Source: JBFLVQ01 sp040758525 (lineage in GTDB: Bacteria; Acidobacteriota; Blastocatellia; Chloracidobacteriales; JADJPF01). From it: DNA of 21,772 bases. Below, piece by piece: positions 6,696-14,464 of this stretch. Position numbers and translations under genes: made by a program. Within the stretch, counting starts at the first letter, position 1. Every line of letters begins with the position of its first letter. The stretch spans positions 1 through 21,772 of the forward strand of contig JBFLVQ010000077.1 of NCBI GenBank assembly GCA_040758525.1, given 5' to 3'. The notes under the pieces were generated by a model that was not told the origin of the DNA, searched no databases, and was given only the letters and a program-made list of their open reading frames with translations.

Positions 6696-7337
6696 TTACT
6701 TCGAATAGAGCTCAACGATCAGCTGTTCCTTAATATCTCGATCAATATCATCGCGCCGTGGCATTGATACCACACGGCCGATCATACGCGCAGGATCAGT
6801 GATCTCAAGCCAACCCGGACGGCGGTCACGACCACCTGCCGTCTGAAAAGCCGACTGTACCAGCGGATTCTGTAAGCTCTTCTCTTTAACCGCGACCTGA
6901 TCTCCAACCTTAACCTGGAAAGAAGGTATATTCACCTTCCGCCCATTTACAGTAATATGGCCATGCGCAACGAGCTGGCGTGCTTGTGCATGCGAGGTTG
7001 CATAACCAAGCCGATAGACTACATTGTCAAGACGTCGCTCAAGCATAACTAGCAAATTCTCGCCAGTTACACCCTTCTGCCGGATCGCTCTCTCAAAATA
7101 GCTACGGAACTGGCCCTCGAGCATGCCATAAATACGCTTAACCTTCTGTTTCTCACGCAACTGCTCACCATAGCCAACTAGCTTACCACGACGCGCATCG
7201 CGGCCATGTTCGCCAGGCGGCTGTGTGCCCCGTTTCTCGATTGCACAAGCCGGCTTATAGCAGCGCTCCCCTTTTAAGTAAAGCTTGAGTCCTTCGCGGC
7301 GACACAAGCGGCACACCGCATCTCGGTATCTAGCCAA
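6696..7337 (-). CDS. rpsD: 30S ribosomal protein S4, zinc-binding form, TTG start
   Basis: 213 residues. S4 is a primary 16S rRNA binder that nucleates 30S assembly, and in enterobacteria it represses the alpha operon. The N-terminal part has four cysteines (C9, C12, C26, C31), the zinc-binding form lost in E. coli. The S4 RNA-binding domain lies at about residues 97-160 (RRLDNVVYRLG, ARQLVAHGHITVNG), and the C-terminus ends KEQLIVELYSK as usual. The start codon is TTG at 7335-7337: AGGAGG is six nt upstream and MARYRD begins there, whereas no ATG or GTG fits. The 27-nt gap from rpsK keeps it in the operon; rpoA follows after 74 nt. Confidence 0.95.
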   Translation of the reverse strand: MARYRDAVCRLCRREGLKLYLKGERCYKPACAIEKRGTQPPGEHGRDARRGKLVGYGEQLREKQKVKRIYGMLEGQFRSYFERAIRQKGVTGENLLVMLERRLDNVVYRLGYATSHAQARQLVAHGHITVNGRKVNIPSFQVKVGDQVAVKEKSLQNPLVQSAFQTAGGRDRRPGWLEITDPARMIGRVVSMPRRDDIDRDIKEQLIVELYSK

Positions 7338-7364
7338 AACAGTCCTCCTAATTTAATAAAAGGA

Positions 7365-7772
7365 TTAAACCCTACGCCGCTTGGGCGGGCGGCAACCATT
7401 ATGTGGAATCGGAGTGACATCCTTAATCACTCTGACCTCAATACCTGCTGATTGAATCGCTCGGATTGCTGACTCGCGCCCCGAACCAGGCCCCTTTACA
7501 CGCACCTCACAAGACTGCATCCCTGACTCTTTCGCCATTGAGGCGGCCTTGGTGGCTGCCTGTTGGGCAGCAAAAGGCGTCCCCTTACGTGAGCCATTAA
7601 ATCCTAGTGCGCCTGCCGAACAGGCGCTCACAAGATTGCCTTCTAAATCGGTAATGCTAACCAGAGTATTGTTGAAAGAGGCCTGGATATGCACGATCCC
7701 TTGCGGTACGATCTTCTTCTCTTTCTTCTTAAATGTCTTCTTCTTGCCAGTTGGCGTTGTCTTCTTTGCCAT
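7365..7772 (-). CDS. rpsK: 30S ribosomal protein S11
   Basis: 135 residues. S11 lines the platform of the small subunit and touches the mRNA exit region. The N-terminal 20 residues are a Lys-rich tail (KKKTFKKKEKK). The core begins GIVHIQASFNNTLVSITD and contains GSRKGTPFAAQQAA. The end, PIPHNGCRPPKRRRV, is the highly conserved S11 C-terminus with the Asn-Gly that becomes isoaspartate in E. coli. The ribosome-binding site is weak (GTGAG). It lies 39 nt after rpsM and 27 nt before rpsD, the normal order. Confidence 0.96.
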   Translation of the reverse strand: MAKKTTPTGKKKTFKKKEKKIVPQGIVHIQASFNNTLVSITDLEGNLVSACSAGALGFNGSRKGTPFAAQQAATKAASMAKESGMQSCEVRVKGPGSGRESAIRAIQSAGIEVRVIKDVTPIPHNGCRPPKRRRV

Positions 7773-7811
7773 GTTATCTCACTACAAAGTTGCAAAATTG
7801 GTATAGCGCTT

Positions 7812-8219
7812 TTACTTCTTGCCAGGCGCCTTCTTCTTAGCAATGGTGGCACGTCGTGGCCCCTTACGAGTACGTGCATTAGTATGGGTACGCTGCCCGC
7901 GCACCGGCAATCCACGACGATGGCGCAACCCACGGTAGCAGCCAATCTCAATCAGACGCTTAATATCGAGTTGTACTCGCTTGCGTAGATCGCCTTCAAC
8001 ATCACCTTCGCGTTCAATGATCGTACGAATTCTTGCCAACTCTTCTTCGCTCAGCTCGCGAATCTTTTTCGCTGCCAACTCCTCCGGCTTGCGGTTTAGG
8101 CTATTGGCGGCCTCCGCAAGAATACGCACTGCACGCGAACGACCGATCCCATATATATAAGTGAGACCAATCTCTGCTCTCTTGTTGTCCGGCAGATCCA
8201 CGCCGGCAATACGTGCCAT
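7812..8219 (-). CDS. rpsM: 30S ribosomal protein S13
   Basis: 135 residues. S13 is in the head of the small subunit, contacts the P-site tRNA and bridges to the large subunit. It begins MARIAGVDLPDNKRAEIGLTYI. The helix-hairpin-helix region (YGIGRSRAVRIL) follows, and the basic tail GLPVRGQRTHTNARTRKG plus a Lys-rich extension ends the protein; this tail contacts tRNA. GGAGGAG is ideally placed before the ATG. Just upstream, in the 40-nt gap after rpmJ, CCGCC (8233-8237) can pair with GGCGG (8241-8245), a small hairpin beside the ribosome-binding site. The length is slightly above the usual 118-126 because of the tail. Confidence 0.96.
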   Translation of the reverse strand: MARIAGVDLPDNKRAEIGLTYIYGIGRSRAVRILAEAANSLNRKPEELAAKKIRELSEEELARIRTIIEREGDVEGDLRKRVQLDIKRLIEIGCYRGLRHRRGLPVRGQRTHTNARTRKGPRRATIAKKKAPGKK

Positions 8220-8259
8220 ATCTCCTCCAATGCCGCCAGTGGCGGGCGCGCCTATGCCC

Positions 8260-8373
8260 TTAGCCCTGGCGCTGCTTATGTTTCGGGTTTACACAGATCA
8301 CCCTTACTACCCCACGGCGGTGGATGATCTTGCACTTATCACACATCTTTTTTACTGAAGCTCTGACCTTCAT
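8260..8373 (-). CDS. rpmJ: 50S ribosomal protein L36, zinc-binding form
   Basis: 37 residues, readable by eye on the - strand from ATG 8371-8373 to TAA 8260-8262. It starts MKVRASVKKMCDKC and ends CVNPKHKQRQG. Cys11, Cys14, Cys27 and His32 form the classical zinc site of the C+ type of L36. The protein stabilises 23S rRNA structure near the peptidyl-transferase and GTPase regions. AGGT precedes the start. It sits in its expected place between infA (35 nt upstream) and rpsM (40 nt downstream). Confidence 0.95.
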   Translation of the reverse strand: MKVRASVKKMCDKCKIIHRRGVVRVICVNPKHKQRQG

Positions 8374-8408
8374 AATTTACCTGCCTATCGTACCAGACTG
8401 AAACTGCC

Positions 8409-8627
8409 CTATTTATACCGATAGACAATGCGCCCACGCGTCAAGTCATAAGGGGAAAGCTCGACGATAACCTTGTCACCAGGCAGAATCTTAATAAAAT
8501 TCTTACGCATCTTCCCAGAAATGTGGGCAAGCACTTGATGCTTGTTCTCCAATTCGACACGAAACATCGCATTCGGCAGCGTTTCAATCACCGACGCGAC
8601 TACTTCGATGGCATCTTCCTTCGGCAT
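8409..8627 (-). CDS. infA: Translation initiation factor IF-1
   Basis: 72 residues, exactly the family length: a single OB-fold S1-type domain. Landmarks are VVASVIETLPNAMFRVELEN, HISGKMRKNFIKILPGDKV and ELSPYDLTRGRIVYRYK. IF-1 occupies the 30S A site during initiation and cooperates with IF-2 and IF-3. AAAGG lies before the ATG. It is placed between map and rpmJ. The map-infA gap is 115 nt, larger than most in the block, and holds a hairpin TTTGGC (8673-8678)/GCCAAA (8685-8690) that could mark an internal promoter, attenuator or processing site; no clear promoter hexamers were found there. Confidence 0.97.
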   Translation of the reverse strand: MPKEDAIEVVASVIETLPNAMFRVELENKHQVLAHISGKMRKNFIKILPGDKVIVELSPYDLTRGRIVYRYK

Positions 8628-8742
8628 AAACCTTTCACTCAGTAATTGTCTGTCTACTTATCCTAGTATGAATTTGGCAGAGTCGCCAAACCTCGTATTC
8701 TACCATGTTTTTATTTATTGCAAAGCAAGTTACCCGGCTAGT

Positions 8743-9495
8743 TCAATCAGGCAACTTGGTTAAGATCCGCGGACCGTTCTGTGTGATCGCTACTGTGTGC
8801 TCAAAATGGGCAGAGAGTTTGCCATCAACAGTTGTTACAGTCCAGTTATCGGCCTCTATCCTAACCTTATGTGTGCCTATATTAACCATTGGCTCGATAG
8901 CCAGTACCCAACCTTCACGTAGCCGCGGCCCAGTACCGGCACGACCATAATTGGGGACTTGCGGCTCTTCATGCATCGCTGTGCCAATACCATGGCCACA
9001 GAAATCACGCACCACCGAGTAGCCTAGCGGTTCAACATAGGATTGCACCGCATGGGAGACATCATAGAGCCGATTGCCCACTCGCATCTGATCAATAGCT
9101 TGGTAGAGAGCCATCTCCGTGACTTTAATAAGTCTTTGCGCCTCTTCTGAGATTTCACCTACCGGTACGGTGACAGCAGAGTCGCCGACATAGCCATCCA
9201 GTGTAGCGCCACAATCTATACTGATAATATCCCCTTCATGTAGTTGGCGCCTTGATGGGAAGCCATGCACAACTTGATCATTTACCGAGGTACAGATAGA
9301 GAATGGATATCCTCGGTAACCTTTGAAAGTGGGGATAGCGCCTACTGACCGTATACGTCGCTCTGCATAGTTATCAAGCTCAAGAGTAGTAACACCTGGC
9401 TTGACTAATGCACATAGCTCCTGCAAAAGCTGACCAACCAACTGGCCAGCACGGTACATCCTCTCAATCTCAGCGCGTGATTTGGTAATTATCAT
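8743..9495 (-). CDS. map: Methionine aminopeptidase type I
   Basis: 250 residues from ATG 9493-9495. A longer reading from TTG 9526-9528 adds 11 residues without family similarity, and MIITKSRAEIERMYRAGQL aligns with the usual MetAP start. The enzyme removes the initiator methionine from nascent proteins with a small second residue. All five metal ligands are visible: D94, D105, H168, E201 and E232, plus the substrate-side H77 (VVHGFP). No N-terminal zinc finger or SH3-binding extension is present, so it is the short type Ia. The ribosome-binding site is weak (GCAGGG about 10 nt upstream). The adk-map-infA-rpmJ order is widespread in spc-operon tails. Confidence 0.95.
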   Translation of the reverse strand: MIITKSRAEIERMYRAGQLVGQLLQELCALVKPGVTTLELDNYAERRIRSVGAIPTFKGYRGYPFSICTSVNDQVVHGFPSRRQLHEGDIISIDCGATLDGYVGDSAVTVPVGEISEEAQRLIKVTEMALYQAIDQMRVGNRLYDVSHAVQSYVEPLGYSVVRDFCGHGIGTAMHEEPQVPNYGRAGTGPRLREGWVLAIEPMVNIGTHKVRIEADNWTVTTVDGKLSAHFEHTVAITQNGPRILTKLPD

Positions 9496-9546
9496 CGCGA
9501 CCGCTCGCCCTGCTAAACGCTGTAGCAAGAAGCCACAGCGAAGCTT

Positions 9547-10200
9547 TCACGCGCCCACGATCCGGCAGATTTCTCTAAAGACCTGCTCTGGCTCCTGTGC
9601 GCCATTCACCGAAATAAGCCGCTTGCTCTTTTCATAATAGTCGATGAGCGGCGCTGTTTTCTGATGATACTCATCTAGTCGTTTCCTAATCGCCTCTGGC
9701 TGGTCATCAGCCCGTTGTGTTAGCGGCTTACCACACACATCACAGATATCTACCTGTTTAGTTGGCTTCAAATAGACATTGTAGATCTCTCCACAACCAG
9801 AACAGGTGCGCCGCCCTGTCAATCGCTGCATTAGGATTTCATGATCAACATCGACATTGATCACTACTATATTACGAGCTTGCTCCTTAGCTAATTTTTC
9901 TAGTTGCTCTGCCTGCGCAAGCGTACGTGGATAACCATCAAGAATATAACCCTGCTTACAATCAGCTTCGGCTGTGCGTGTACGTACCACATCAGCAAGA
10001 ATTTCGTCACTCACCAATTTGCCCGCTGCTTGTACCTCTCTAATCTGCTGCCCAAGCGGATTATCACGTTTGGCCATACTACGTAGAATGTCCCCTGTAG
10101 AGATCTGTGGCCAGCCAAACTTATCCATCAACATACGCGCCTGTGTACCTTTACCTGCTCCTGGCGCACCCAACATCACAATGATCTTCCCCTCCGCCAC
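9547..10200 (-). CDS. adk: Adenylate kinase with zinc-type LID, GTG start
   Basis: 217 residues. It interconverts ATP + AMP and 2 ADP in the cytoplasm. The P-loop GAPGAGKGT is at 11-19, the AMP-binding segment STGDILR at 34-40 and DGYPRT at 88-93. The long-form LID (about 125-165) carries CSGC (133-136) and CDVC (153-156), a four-cysteine zinc site as in Gram-positive and many deep-branching bacterial enzymes, unlike the zinc-free E. coli LID. Translation starts at GTG (10198-10200) with GAGGAGG six nt upstream. It follows secY after 23 nt and precedes map by 51 nt. Confidence 0.96.
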   Translation of the reverse strand: MAEGKIIVMLGAPGAGKGTQARMLMDKFGWPQISTGDILRSMAKRDNPLGQQIREVQAAGKLVSDEILADVVRTRTAEADCKQGYILDGYPRTLAQAEQLEKLAKEQARNIVVINVDVDHEILMQRLTGRRTCSGCGEIYNVYLKPTKQVDICDVCGKPLTQRADDQPEAIRKRLDEYHQKTAPLIDYYEKSKRLISVNGAQEPEQVFREICRIVGA

Positions 10201-10223
10201 TTCGCGCCTCCTCTATCAAACAA

Positions 10224-11624
10224 CTAGTTGCGTCGCCCACGTATACGACCCTTCTTCAAGAAGCCTTCATAGTGGCGCATAATCAACTGTGACTCGATCT
10301 GATTGACAGTATCCATTGCTACGCCAATCACAATCAGTAGCGAAGTGCCGCCAAAATAGAACTGGAAACCAAACCCACTAACAATCCAGCCAGTCGCTGG
10401 GTTAGAAGTAAACACTGAGTAGAGCCACTCCCCAATCCCAGGAATCTTGTTTACCATAATTCCACTTAAAAGGATCTGTGGGATAAGCGCTACAATTGCT
10501 AGATAGATTGCACCTACCACAGTGAGGCGGGTAAGAATCGTATTCAAATAGTCAGCAGTACGTTTACCAGGACGTATCCCTGGAATAAAGCCTCCATGTT
10601 TACGCAGATTCTCTGCCACTTCATCCGTGTTGAATATGATCGAAACATAGAAGAAGGTGAAGAACATTACTCCCGCAGTAAAGAGCAGCATATAGAGTGG
10701 ATGACCACTGCCAAAATCGTTCAATAATCGCTGTAGCGGCTCATACTGGATAAACTGGGCGATCGTCTGTGGGAAGGTTAAGATTGAAGAAGCAAAGATC
10801 ACCGGAATTACCCCGCCCATATTCACACGTAGCGGCATATGGGTCGATTGTCCACCCATCATCTTACGGCCAATCATACGCTTGGCATAGTTAATAGAGA
10901 TCTTACGCTGTCCTCGCTCAACAAATACAATCGCCGCAGTAATGGCAAGCATACCAACCAAGAGTAATAGTACTCCTAGCGTTGATGCAGGATCCATATC
11001 CTTGACACGCTCATAGATCTGACGACAAGCATTAGGTAGGCCTAACACAATACCAGCAAAGATAAGCAGACTGATACCATTGCCAATACCGCGCTCAGTA
11101 ATCTGCTCACCCAACCACATAATAAAAGCTGTACCTGTGGTCAATGTAAGCATTGTCATTAACACAAATGCAACGCCGCCACTGCCAATCACTAACCCTG
11201 GCTGGCTCTGTAGCCACATTGCTATGAATGCTGACTGTACAGCAGAAAGCACAATTGTGCCATAACGGGTATATTGAGTGATCTTGCGACGTCCTAGCTC
11301 ACCTTCCTCTTGAATCTTTTTTAAAGCCGGAAAGACCACTGTGAGTAGTTGCAAGATAATCGAGGAGGTGATGTAAGGCGTGATTCCCAATGCAAAGATC
11401 GAGACAATGCGGAAGTTACCACCAGTAAAGAGATCCAGTACGCCTACCAGCGAGCCAGCGATCTGACTCCATACCTGTGCCAAACGGTCTGGGTCTATGC
11501 CGGGTGTGCGTATATGGCTGCCAATACGGTAGACCACTAGCATCCCTAACATAAAGAGGACACGCTTACGCAGATCTGGAATCGAGAAGATGTTGCGAAT
11601 ACTATTAAAAAATTGTTCGAGCAT
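10224..11624 (-). CDS. secY: Preprotein translocase channel subunit SecY
   Basis: 466 residues, slightly longer than E. coli SecY (443), with ten expected membrane helices. It forms the Sec export channel with SecE and SecG; SecA docks on its cytoplasmic loops. Landmarks: the start FFNSIRNIFSIPDLRKRVLF, GGNFRIVSIFALGITPYITSS (helix 2/plug region), GELGRRKITQYTRYGT, ITERGIGNGISLLIFAGI, ERGQRKISINYAKR, ENLRKHGGFIPGIRPGKRTADYL (cytoplasmic loop 5) and FGGTSLLIVIGVAMDT near the end. No good Shine-Dalgarno is within the usual distance of the ATG (GGAG is about 16 nt away). The 86-nt gap after rplO contains a small hairpin CGATG/CATCG at 11655-11668. It is probably the export route for the signal-peptide proteins at the left end of the window. 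Confidence 0.97.
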   Translation of the reverse strand: MLEQFFNSIRNIFSIPDLRKRVLFMLGMLVVYRIGSHIRTPGIDPDRLAQVWSQIAGSLVGVLDLFTGGNFRIVSIFALGITPYITSSIILQLLTVVFPALKKIQEEGELGRRKITQYTRYGTIVLSAVQSAFIAMWLQSQPGLVIGSGGVAFVLMTMLTLTTGTAFIMWLGEQITERGIGNGISLLIFAGIVLGLPNACRQIYERVKDMDPASTLGVLLLLVGMLAITAAIVFVERGQRKISINYAKRMIGRKMMGGQSTHMPLRVNMGGVIPVIFASSILTFPQTIAQFIQYEPLQRLLNDFGSGHPLYMLLFTAGVMFFTFFYVSIIFNTDEVAENLRKHGGFIPGIRPGKRTADYLNTILTRLTVVGAIYLAIVALIPQILLSGIMVNKIPGIGEWLYSVFTSNPATGWIVSGFGFQFYFGGTSLLIVIGVAMDTVNQIESQLIMRHYEGFLKKGRIRGRRN

Positions 11625-11710
11625 ATTTCGGTAAAAACTCCAAACCTAAACTGCCGATGCAAACATCGTGTAACGATCGAGTGAGCGACGCAGGAAATAG
11701 GCTACTCCTA

Positions 11711-12196
11711 CTACTGCGGTTGTACAGGAGACTTTGTTGGGGGCTCGCAGAGTTGCACGCTGCCACCTGCAGCAGCGATCTTCTCTTTAGCACTATTAGT
11801 AAATCGATGCGCCGTTACCTGGAGCGCCTTGGTAAGTTGACCATGACCGAGAATAACTACCCCATCTTTCGCTAGCTTGCGGATAATACCACGTTCAACC
11901 AGAGTCTCAGGGGTAATGACATCACCAGCCTGGAAAATTTTCTCTAATGTCTCTAGGTTAACCTCACTCCACTCTTTCTTAAAGATATTAGTAAATCCGC
12001 GTTTTGGCAAGCGGCGATGCAGAGGCATCTGGCCGCCTTCAAAGCCACGCATATGTGAGTAACCAGAACGTGATTTCTGACCTTTATAGCCACGTGCAGA
12101 TGTTTTGCCATGACCTGAGCCAGGGCCACGTCCAACGCGCTTCTTCGCCTTGTTGGCACCTTTCGGGGAATTTATATTATGTAGCCCTATCGCCAT
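11711..12196 (-). CDS. rplO: 50S ribosomal protein L15
   Basis: 161 residues. The N-terminal half is the extended Gly/Lys/Arg-rich arm that threads into 23S rRNA: KKRVGRGPGSGHGKTSARGYKGQ, GGQMPLHRRLPKRGF. The C-terminal globular half ends ALQVTAHRFTNSAKEKIAAAGGSVQ. GGGAG precedes the ATG. It lies 29 nt after rpmD and immediately before secY, its standard place at the end of the ribosomal part of the spc operon. A short Pro/Lys tail follows the conserved end. Confidence 0.96.
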   Translation of the reverse strand: MAIGLHNINSPKGANKAKKRVGRGPGSGHGKTSARGYKGQKSRSGYSHMRGFEGGQMPLHRRLPKRGFTNIFKKEWSEVNLETLEKIFQAGDVITPETLVERGIIRKLAKDGVVILGHGQLTKALQVTAHRFTNSAKEKIAAAGGSVQLCEPPTKSPVQPQ

Positions 12197-12225
12197 ATCT
12201 CACTCCCTTGCTTTCGCTCTACTCG

Positions 12226-12414
12226 CTATTCTTCAACAATCCTAAGCAGATGGGGAACCTTTGCCACTACACCACGGGTAGCTGCATTATCAGGACGCTC
12301 TAGTGTCTGATTAAGCTTACGAAACCCTAGTGCTCTCACCATCGCTTTATGCGTCTTAGGTGTACAGATTGTGCTGCGATACCACTGCACTTTAATCTTC
12401 TTACCTTCCGCCAT
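12226..12414 (-). CDS. rpmD: 50S ribosomal protein L30
   Basis: 62 residues. It starts with KIKVQWYRSTICTPKTHKAMV and contains LGFRKLNQTLERPDNAATRG, then VPHLLRIVEE, the single ferredoxin-like fold typical of bacterial L30. AAGGAGAG is well placed before the ATG. rpsE ends 12 nt upstream, so the two are likely translationally linked. The RPDNAATRGVVAKVPHL stretch looks like acidobacterial L30 from memory, one of the reasons for the tentative phylum suggestion. Confidence 0.94.
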   Translation of the reverse strand: MAEGKKIKVQWYRSTICTPKTHKAMVRALGFRKLNQTLERPDNAATRGVVAKVPHLLRIVEE

Positions 12415-12426
12415 ATTCTACTCTCC

Positions 12427-12924
12427 TTACAGCTCCTCAACACGCTTGCCACGCAGTCGCGCTACCTCTTCCGGACTCTTAAGCCGGCGTAGACCATCAA
12501 AGACGGCACGGACAATATTGTGGGGGTTGTTTGAGCCTAGTACTTTGGTGACAACATCACGTACACCTACCGACTGCATTACTGCGCGTACCGCACTACC
12601 TGCAATTACGCCTGTGCCTTCTGGCGCCGGCTTGAGTAATACACTGCCAGCACCAAAATTACCTATTATCGGATGGGTAAGTGTGTTGCCATGCAGCGGC
12701 ACACGTACAAGGTTCTTTTTGGCTGCTTCTAAGCCTTTGCGGATTGCGCTCGGCACCTCTTTGGCTTTACCAGAACCAAAACCAACCACACCATGCTCAT
12801 CGCCTACTACCACTAATGCACTGAAGCTGAGATTCTTGCCGCCTTTCACAACCTTGGTGACACGGTTGATTGAAACGACGAAATCTTTTAATTCCAGATC
12901 TGTTGCTGAAATACGTTCCATCAT
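12427..12924 (-). CDS. rpsE: 30S ribosomal protein S5
   Basis: 165 residues. S5 helps decoding accuracy and mRNA entry in the small-subunit body. The double-stranded-RNA-binding-like N-terminal domain (about 12-75) contains KDFVVSINRVTKVVKGGKNLSF and VGFGSGKAKEVPSAIRKGLE. The C-terminal domain contains GSVLLKPAPEGTGVIAGSAVRAV and LGSNNPHNIVRAVFDGL. Two ATG codons are adjacent (12922-12924 and 12919-12921). AGGAG is three nt from the first and six nt from the second, so the true start may be the second and the protein one residue shorter. Confidence 0.96.
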   Translation of the reverse strand: MMERISATDLELKDFVVSINRVTKVVKGGKNLSFSALVVVGDEHGVVGFGSGKAKEVPSAIRKGLEAAKKNLVRVPLHGNTLTHPIIGNFGAGSVLLKPAPEGTGVIAGSAVRAVMQSVGVRDVVTKVLGSNNPHNIVRAVFDGLRRLKSPEEVARLRGKRVEEL

Positions 12925-12933
12925 CCTCTCCTA

Positions 12934-13296
12934 CTAAAACTTCAAACCGGCTTCACGTGCCGCTTCGGCAAGCGATCGTATACGTCCATGATAAAGATAA
13001 CCACCTCGATCAAAGACAACTGTCTCGATCCCATGTGCACGCGCACGCTCCGCAATTAGCCGACCGATGCTCTTAGCAGCTTCAATATTGCCACCAGATT
13101 TGCTGCGTAGCTCTTTTTCCACAGTAGAAGCTGCACATAAAGTGCGACCCTGTGAATCATCTACAACTTGCACATAGATGTGGTTAAGGCTGCGATAAAC
13201 ACATAGTCTGGGCCGCTCTGGCGTGCCATGCACTTTCTTGCGTATACGCTCATGCACCGCTTGCCTCACTTGCGCTCTTGATCTCACTCTAATCAT
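12934..13296 (-). CDS. rplR: 50S ribosomal protein L18
   Basis: 120 residues. L18 binds 5S rRNA with L5 and L25 and joins it to the central protuberance. The core motifs are RIRKKVHGTPERPRLCVYRSLNHIYVQ, the GRTLCAASTVEKEL segment, and the C-terminal VVFDRGGYLYHGRIRSLAEAAREAGLKF, close to the universal L18 ending. AGGAG lies upstream of the ATG. It is nine nt before the rpsE start and follows rplF by 33 nt, in normal spc order. Confidence 0.96.
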   Translation of the reverse strand: MIRVRSRAQVRQAVHERIRKKVHGTPERPRLCVYRSLNHIYVQVVDDSQGRTLCAASTVEKELRSKSGGNIEAAKSIGRLIAERARAHGIETVVFDRGGYLYHGRIRSLAEAAREAGLKF

Positions 13297-13329
13297 TTGC
13301 CTACTCCTAAAATAAGTGCCCCTGTGTTA

Positions 13330-13944
13330 TTACTTGCCAGTCTTACCAGGCTTGAGCTTAAGCACCTTATTCGCATAGCGGACACCTTTACCCTTGTAGG
13401 CATCTGGCTTGCGAAGATTATGTATATTGGCGGCAACCTGCCCCAGTTCCTGTCGATCTATCCCAGACAGCGTAAGCGTAGACTGATATTGTGGAATAGT
13501 CTTGCCAGCAATCTTATCGACTTTGAAGTCGATACCATCTGGGACAGGAAACTCAATCATATGTGAATAGCCTAGATCGAAAATAAGTGTACGCTTACCT
13601 GCACCTTTGGCATAACGGCGAATAGGCTTCTTAGCATCAGCTACCTTAGTGCGATCTACCTCTACACGGTAACCTACCCCTATGATATCCAACTGCTTGG
13701 TGAAGCCTTGCGTGACACCTACGATGGAATTAGCGACCAGCGCACGCGCCAGCCCATGCAGAGCTGTATGCTCATCACTGTGACGTTCAGCCTGTAAGCG
13801 ATTACCATCTAACTTAAATTGGATACCTTGTGGCACAGGGGTTTTGAGCGTACCTTTGGGGCCCGTCACTTGAATCTCTTTTGGGCTGATATCAACTTTT
13901 ACACCACTAGGCACGTCAATCGGTTTTTTGCCAACTCTGGACAT
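13330..13944 (-). CDS. rplF: 50S ribosomal protein L6
   Basis: 204 residues from ATG 13942-13944, which gives the classic start MSRVGKKPIDVPSGVKVDI. The open frame extends 15 codons further upstream, but that part lacks homology and the nearer start has AAGAGGTA before it. The protein has the two repeated L6 domains and sits near the GTPase centre and sarcin-ricin loop. An insertion relative to the roughly 180-residue norm is visible after the VGYRVEV segment: a basic stretch DAKKPIRRYAKGAGKR at about 103-118. The C-terminal KPDAYKGKGVRYANKVLKLKPGKTGK is highly conserved. Confidence 0.95.
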   Translation of the reverse strand: MSRVGKKPIDVPSGVKVDISPKEIQVTGPKGTLKTPVPQGIQFKLDGNRLQAERHSDEHTALHGLARALVANSIVGVTQGFTKQLDIIGVGYRVEVDRTKVADAKKPIRRYAKGAGKRTLIFDLGYSHMIEFPVPDGIDFKVDKIAGKTIPQYQSTLTLSGIDRQELGQVAANIHNLRKPDAYKGKGVRYANKVLKLKPGKTGK

Positions 13945-13997
13945 AAAAAATACCTCTTGATGTTTTCCTGGGCCGCCACCAGACGGCACTAATGAGA

Positions 13998-14390
13998 TTA
14001 GTAAATACTACAGAGCACTTCGCCACCCAAATTGAGACGTCGCGCTTGCTTGCCTGTCATCACACCACGTGAAGTACTGACAATATTAATGCCCAGTCCC
14101 CCCAATATGTTGGGAATATCTTGGCTTCCTACATAGCGACGGCAGCCAGGCTTGGAGATACGCTGTAGATGATTAATCACCATCTCGCCCTTGGGGCCAT
14201 AGCGTAAATAGATGCGGATCGCCTTGCGGGCGCCCTCCCCACTTACCTTGTAGTTGTTAATGTAGCCTTCCTCTTTGAGAATGCGCGCGACCTCGATTTT
14301 TAAGCGCGAGGCTGGCACATCAACTTTTGAATGGCGCGCCCCCAATGCATTGCGCACACGCGTCAACATATCGGCAATTGGATCGGTCAT
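13998..14390 (-). CDS. rpsH: 30S ribosomal protein S8
   Basis: 130 residues, standard length. It starts TDPIADMLTRVRNALGARHSKVDVPAS and ends with the conserved NIVSTSRGVMTGKQARRLNLGGEVLCSIY. S8 binds helix 21 of 16S rRNA and nucleates the central domain. In E. coli it also represses its own operon by binding mRNA at the rplX-rplE region. The ribosome-binding site is modest (AGAG). It is preceded by a 74-nt spacer with two clear hairpins, described separately. rplF follows after 53 nt. Confidence 0.96.
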   Translation of the reverse strand: MTDPIADMLTRVRNALGARHSKVDVPASRLKIEVARILKEEGYINNYKVSGEGARKAIRIYLRYGPKGEMVINHLQRISKPGCRRYVGSQDIPNILGGLGINIVSTSRGVMTGKQARRLNLGGEVLCSIY

Positions 14391-14407
14391 AATACTCTCT
14401 TCATAAT

Positions 14408-14464
14408 ATATAAGCTAAGTCTTGCTTATATGGTTAAAATCATCGCCCAGACGCCCTTGCGTCT
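14408..14464 (-). promoter_or_regulatory. Two stem-loops in the rpsN-rpsH spacer
   Basis: AGACGC (14449-14454) pairs with GCGTCT (14459-14464) around a four-base loop, directly abutting the rpsN stop codon. ATATAAGC (14408-14415) pairs with GCTTATAT (14424-14431) around an eight-base loop, about 18 nt before the rpsH start. Both stems are perfect. They could be mRNA processing, stabilising or translational-control structures; no T tract follows either, so they are not obvious terminators. Confidence 0.4.

Noticed and set aside
7643..7951. Arg-rich leftward open frame overlapping rpsK and rpsM
   Set aside because: Out-of-frame reading of two conserved ribosomal genes; basic composition is a by-product of their Lys/Arg codons.
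9496..9528. Longer methionine aminopeptidase starting at TTG 9526-9528
   Set aside because: The added residues have no family match and the internal ATG gives the normal MetAP N-terminus.
12371..12937. 188-codon rightward open frame opposite rpsE and rpmD
   Set aside because: Shadow of well-supported genes on the other strand; low-complexity Ser/Thr/Pro-rich translation with no family resemblance.
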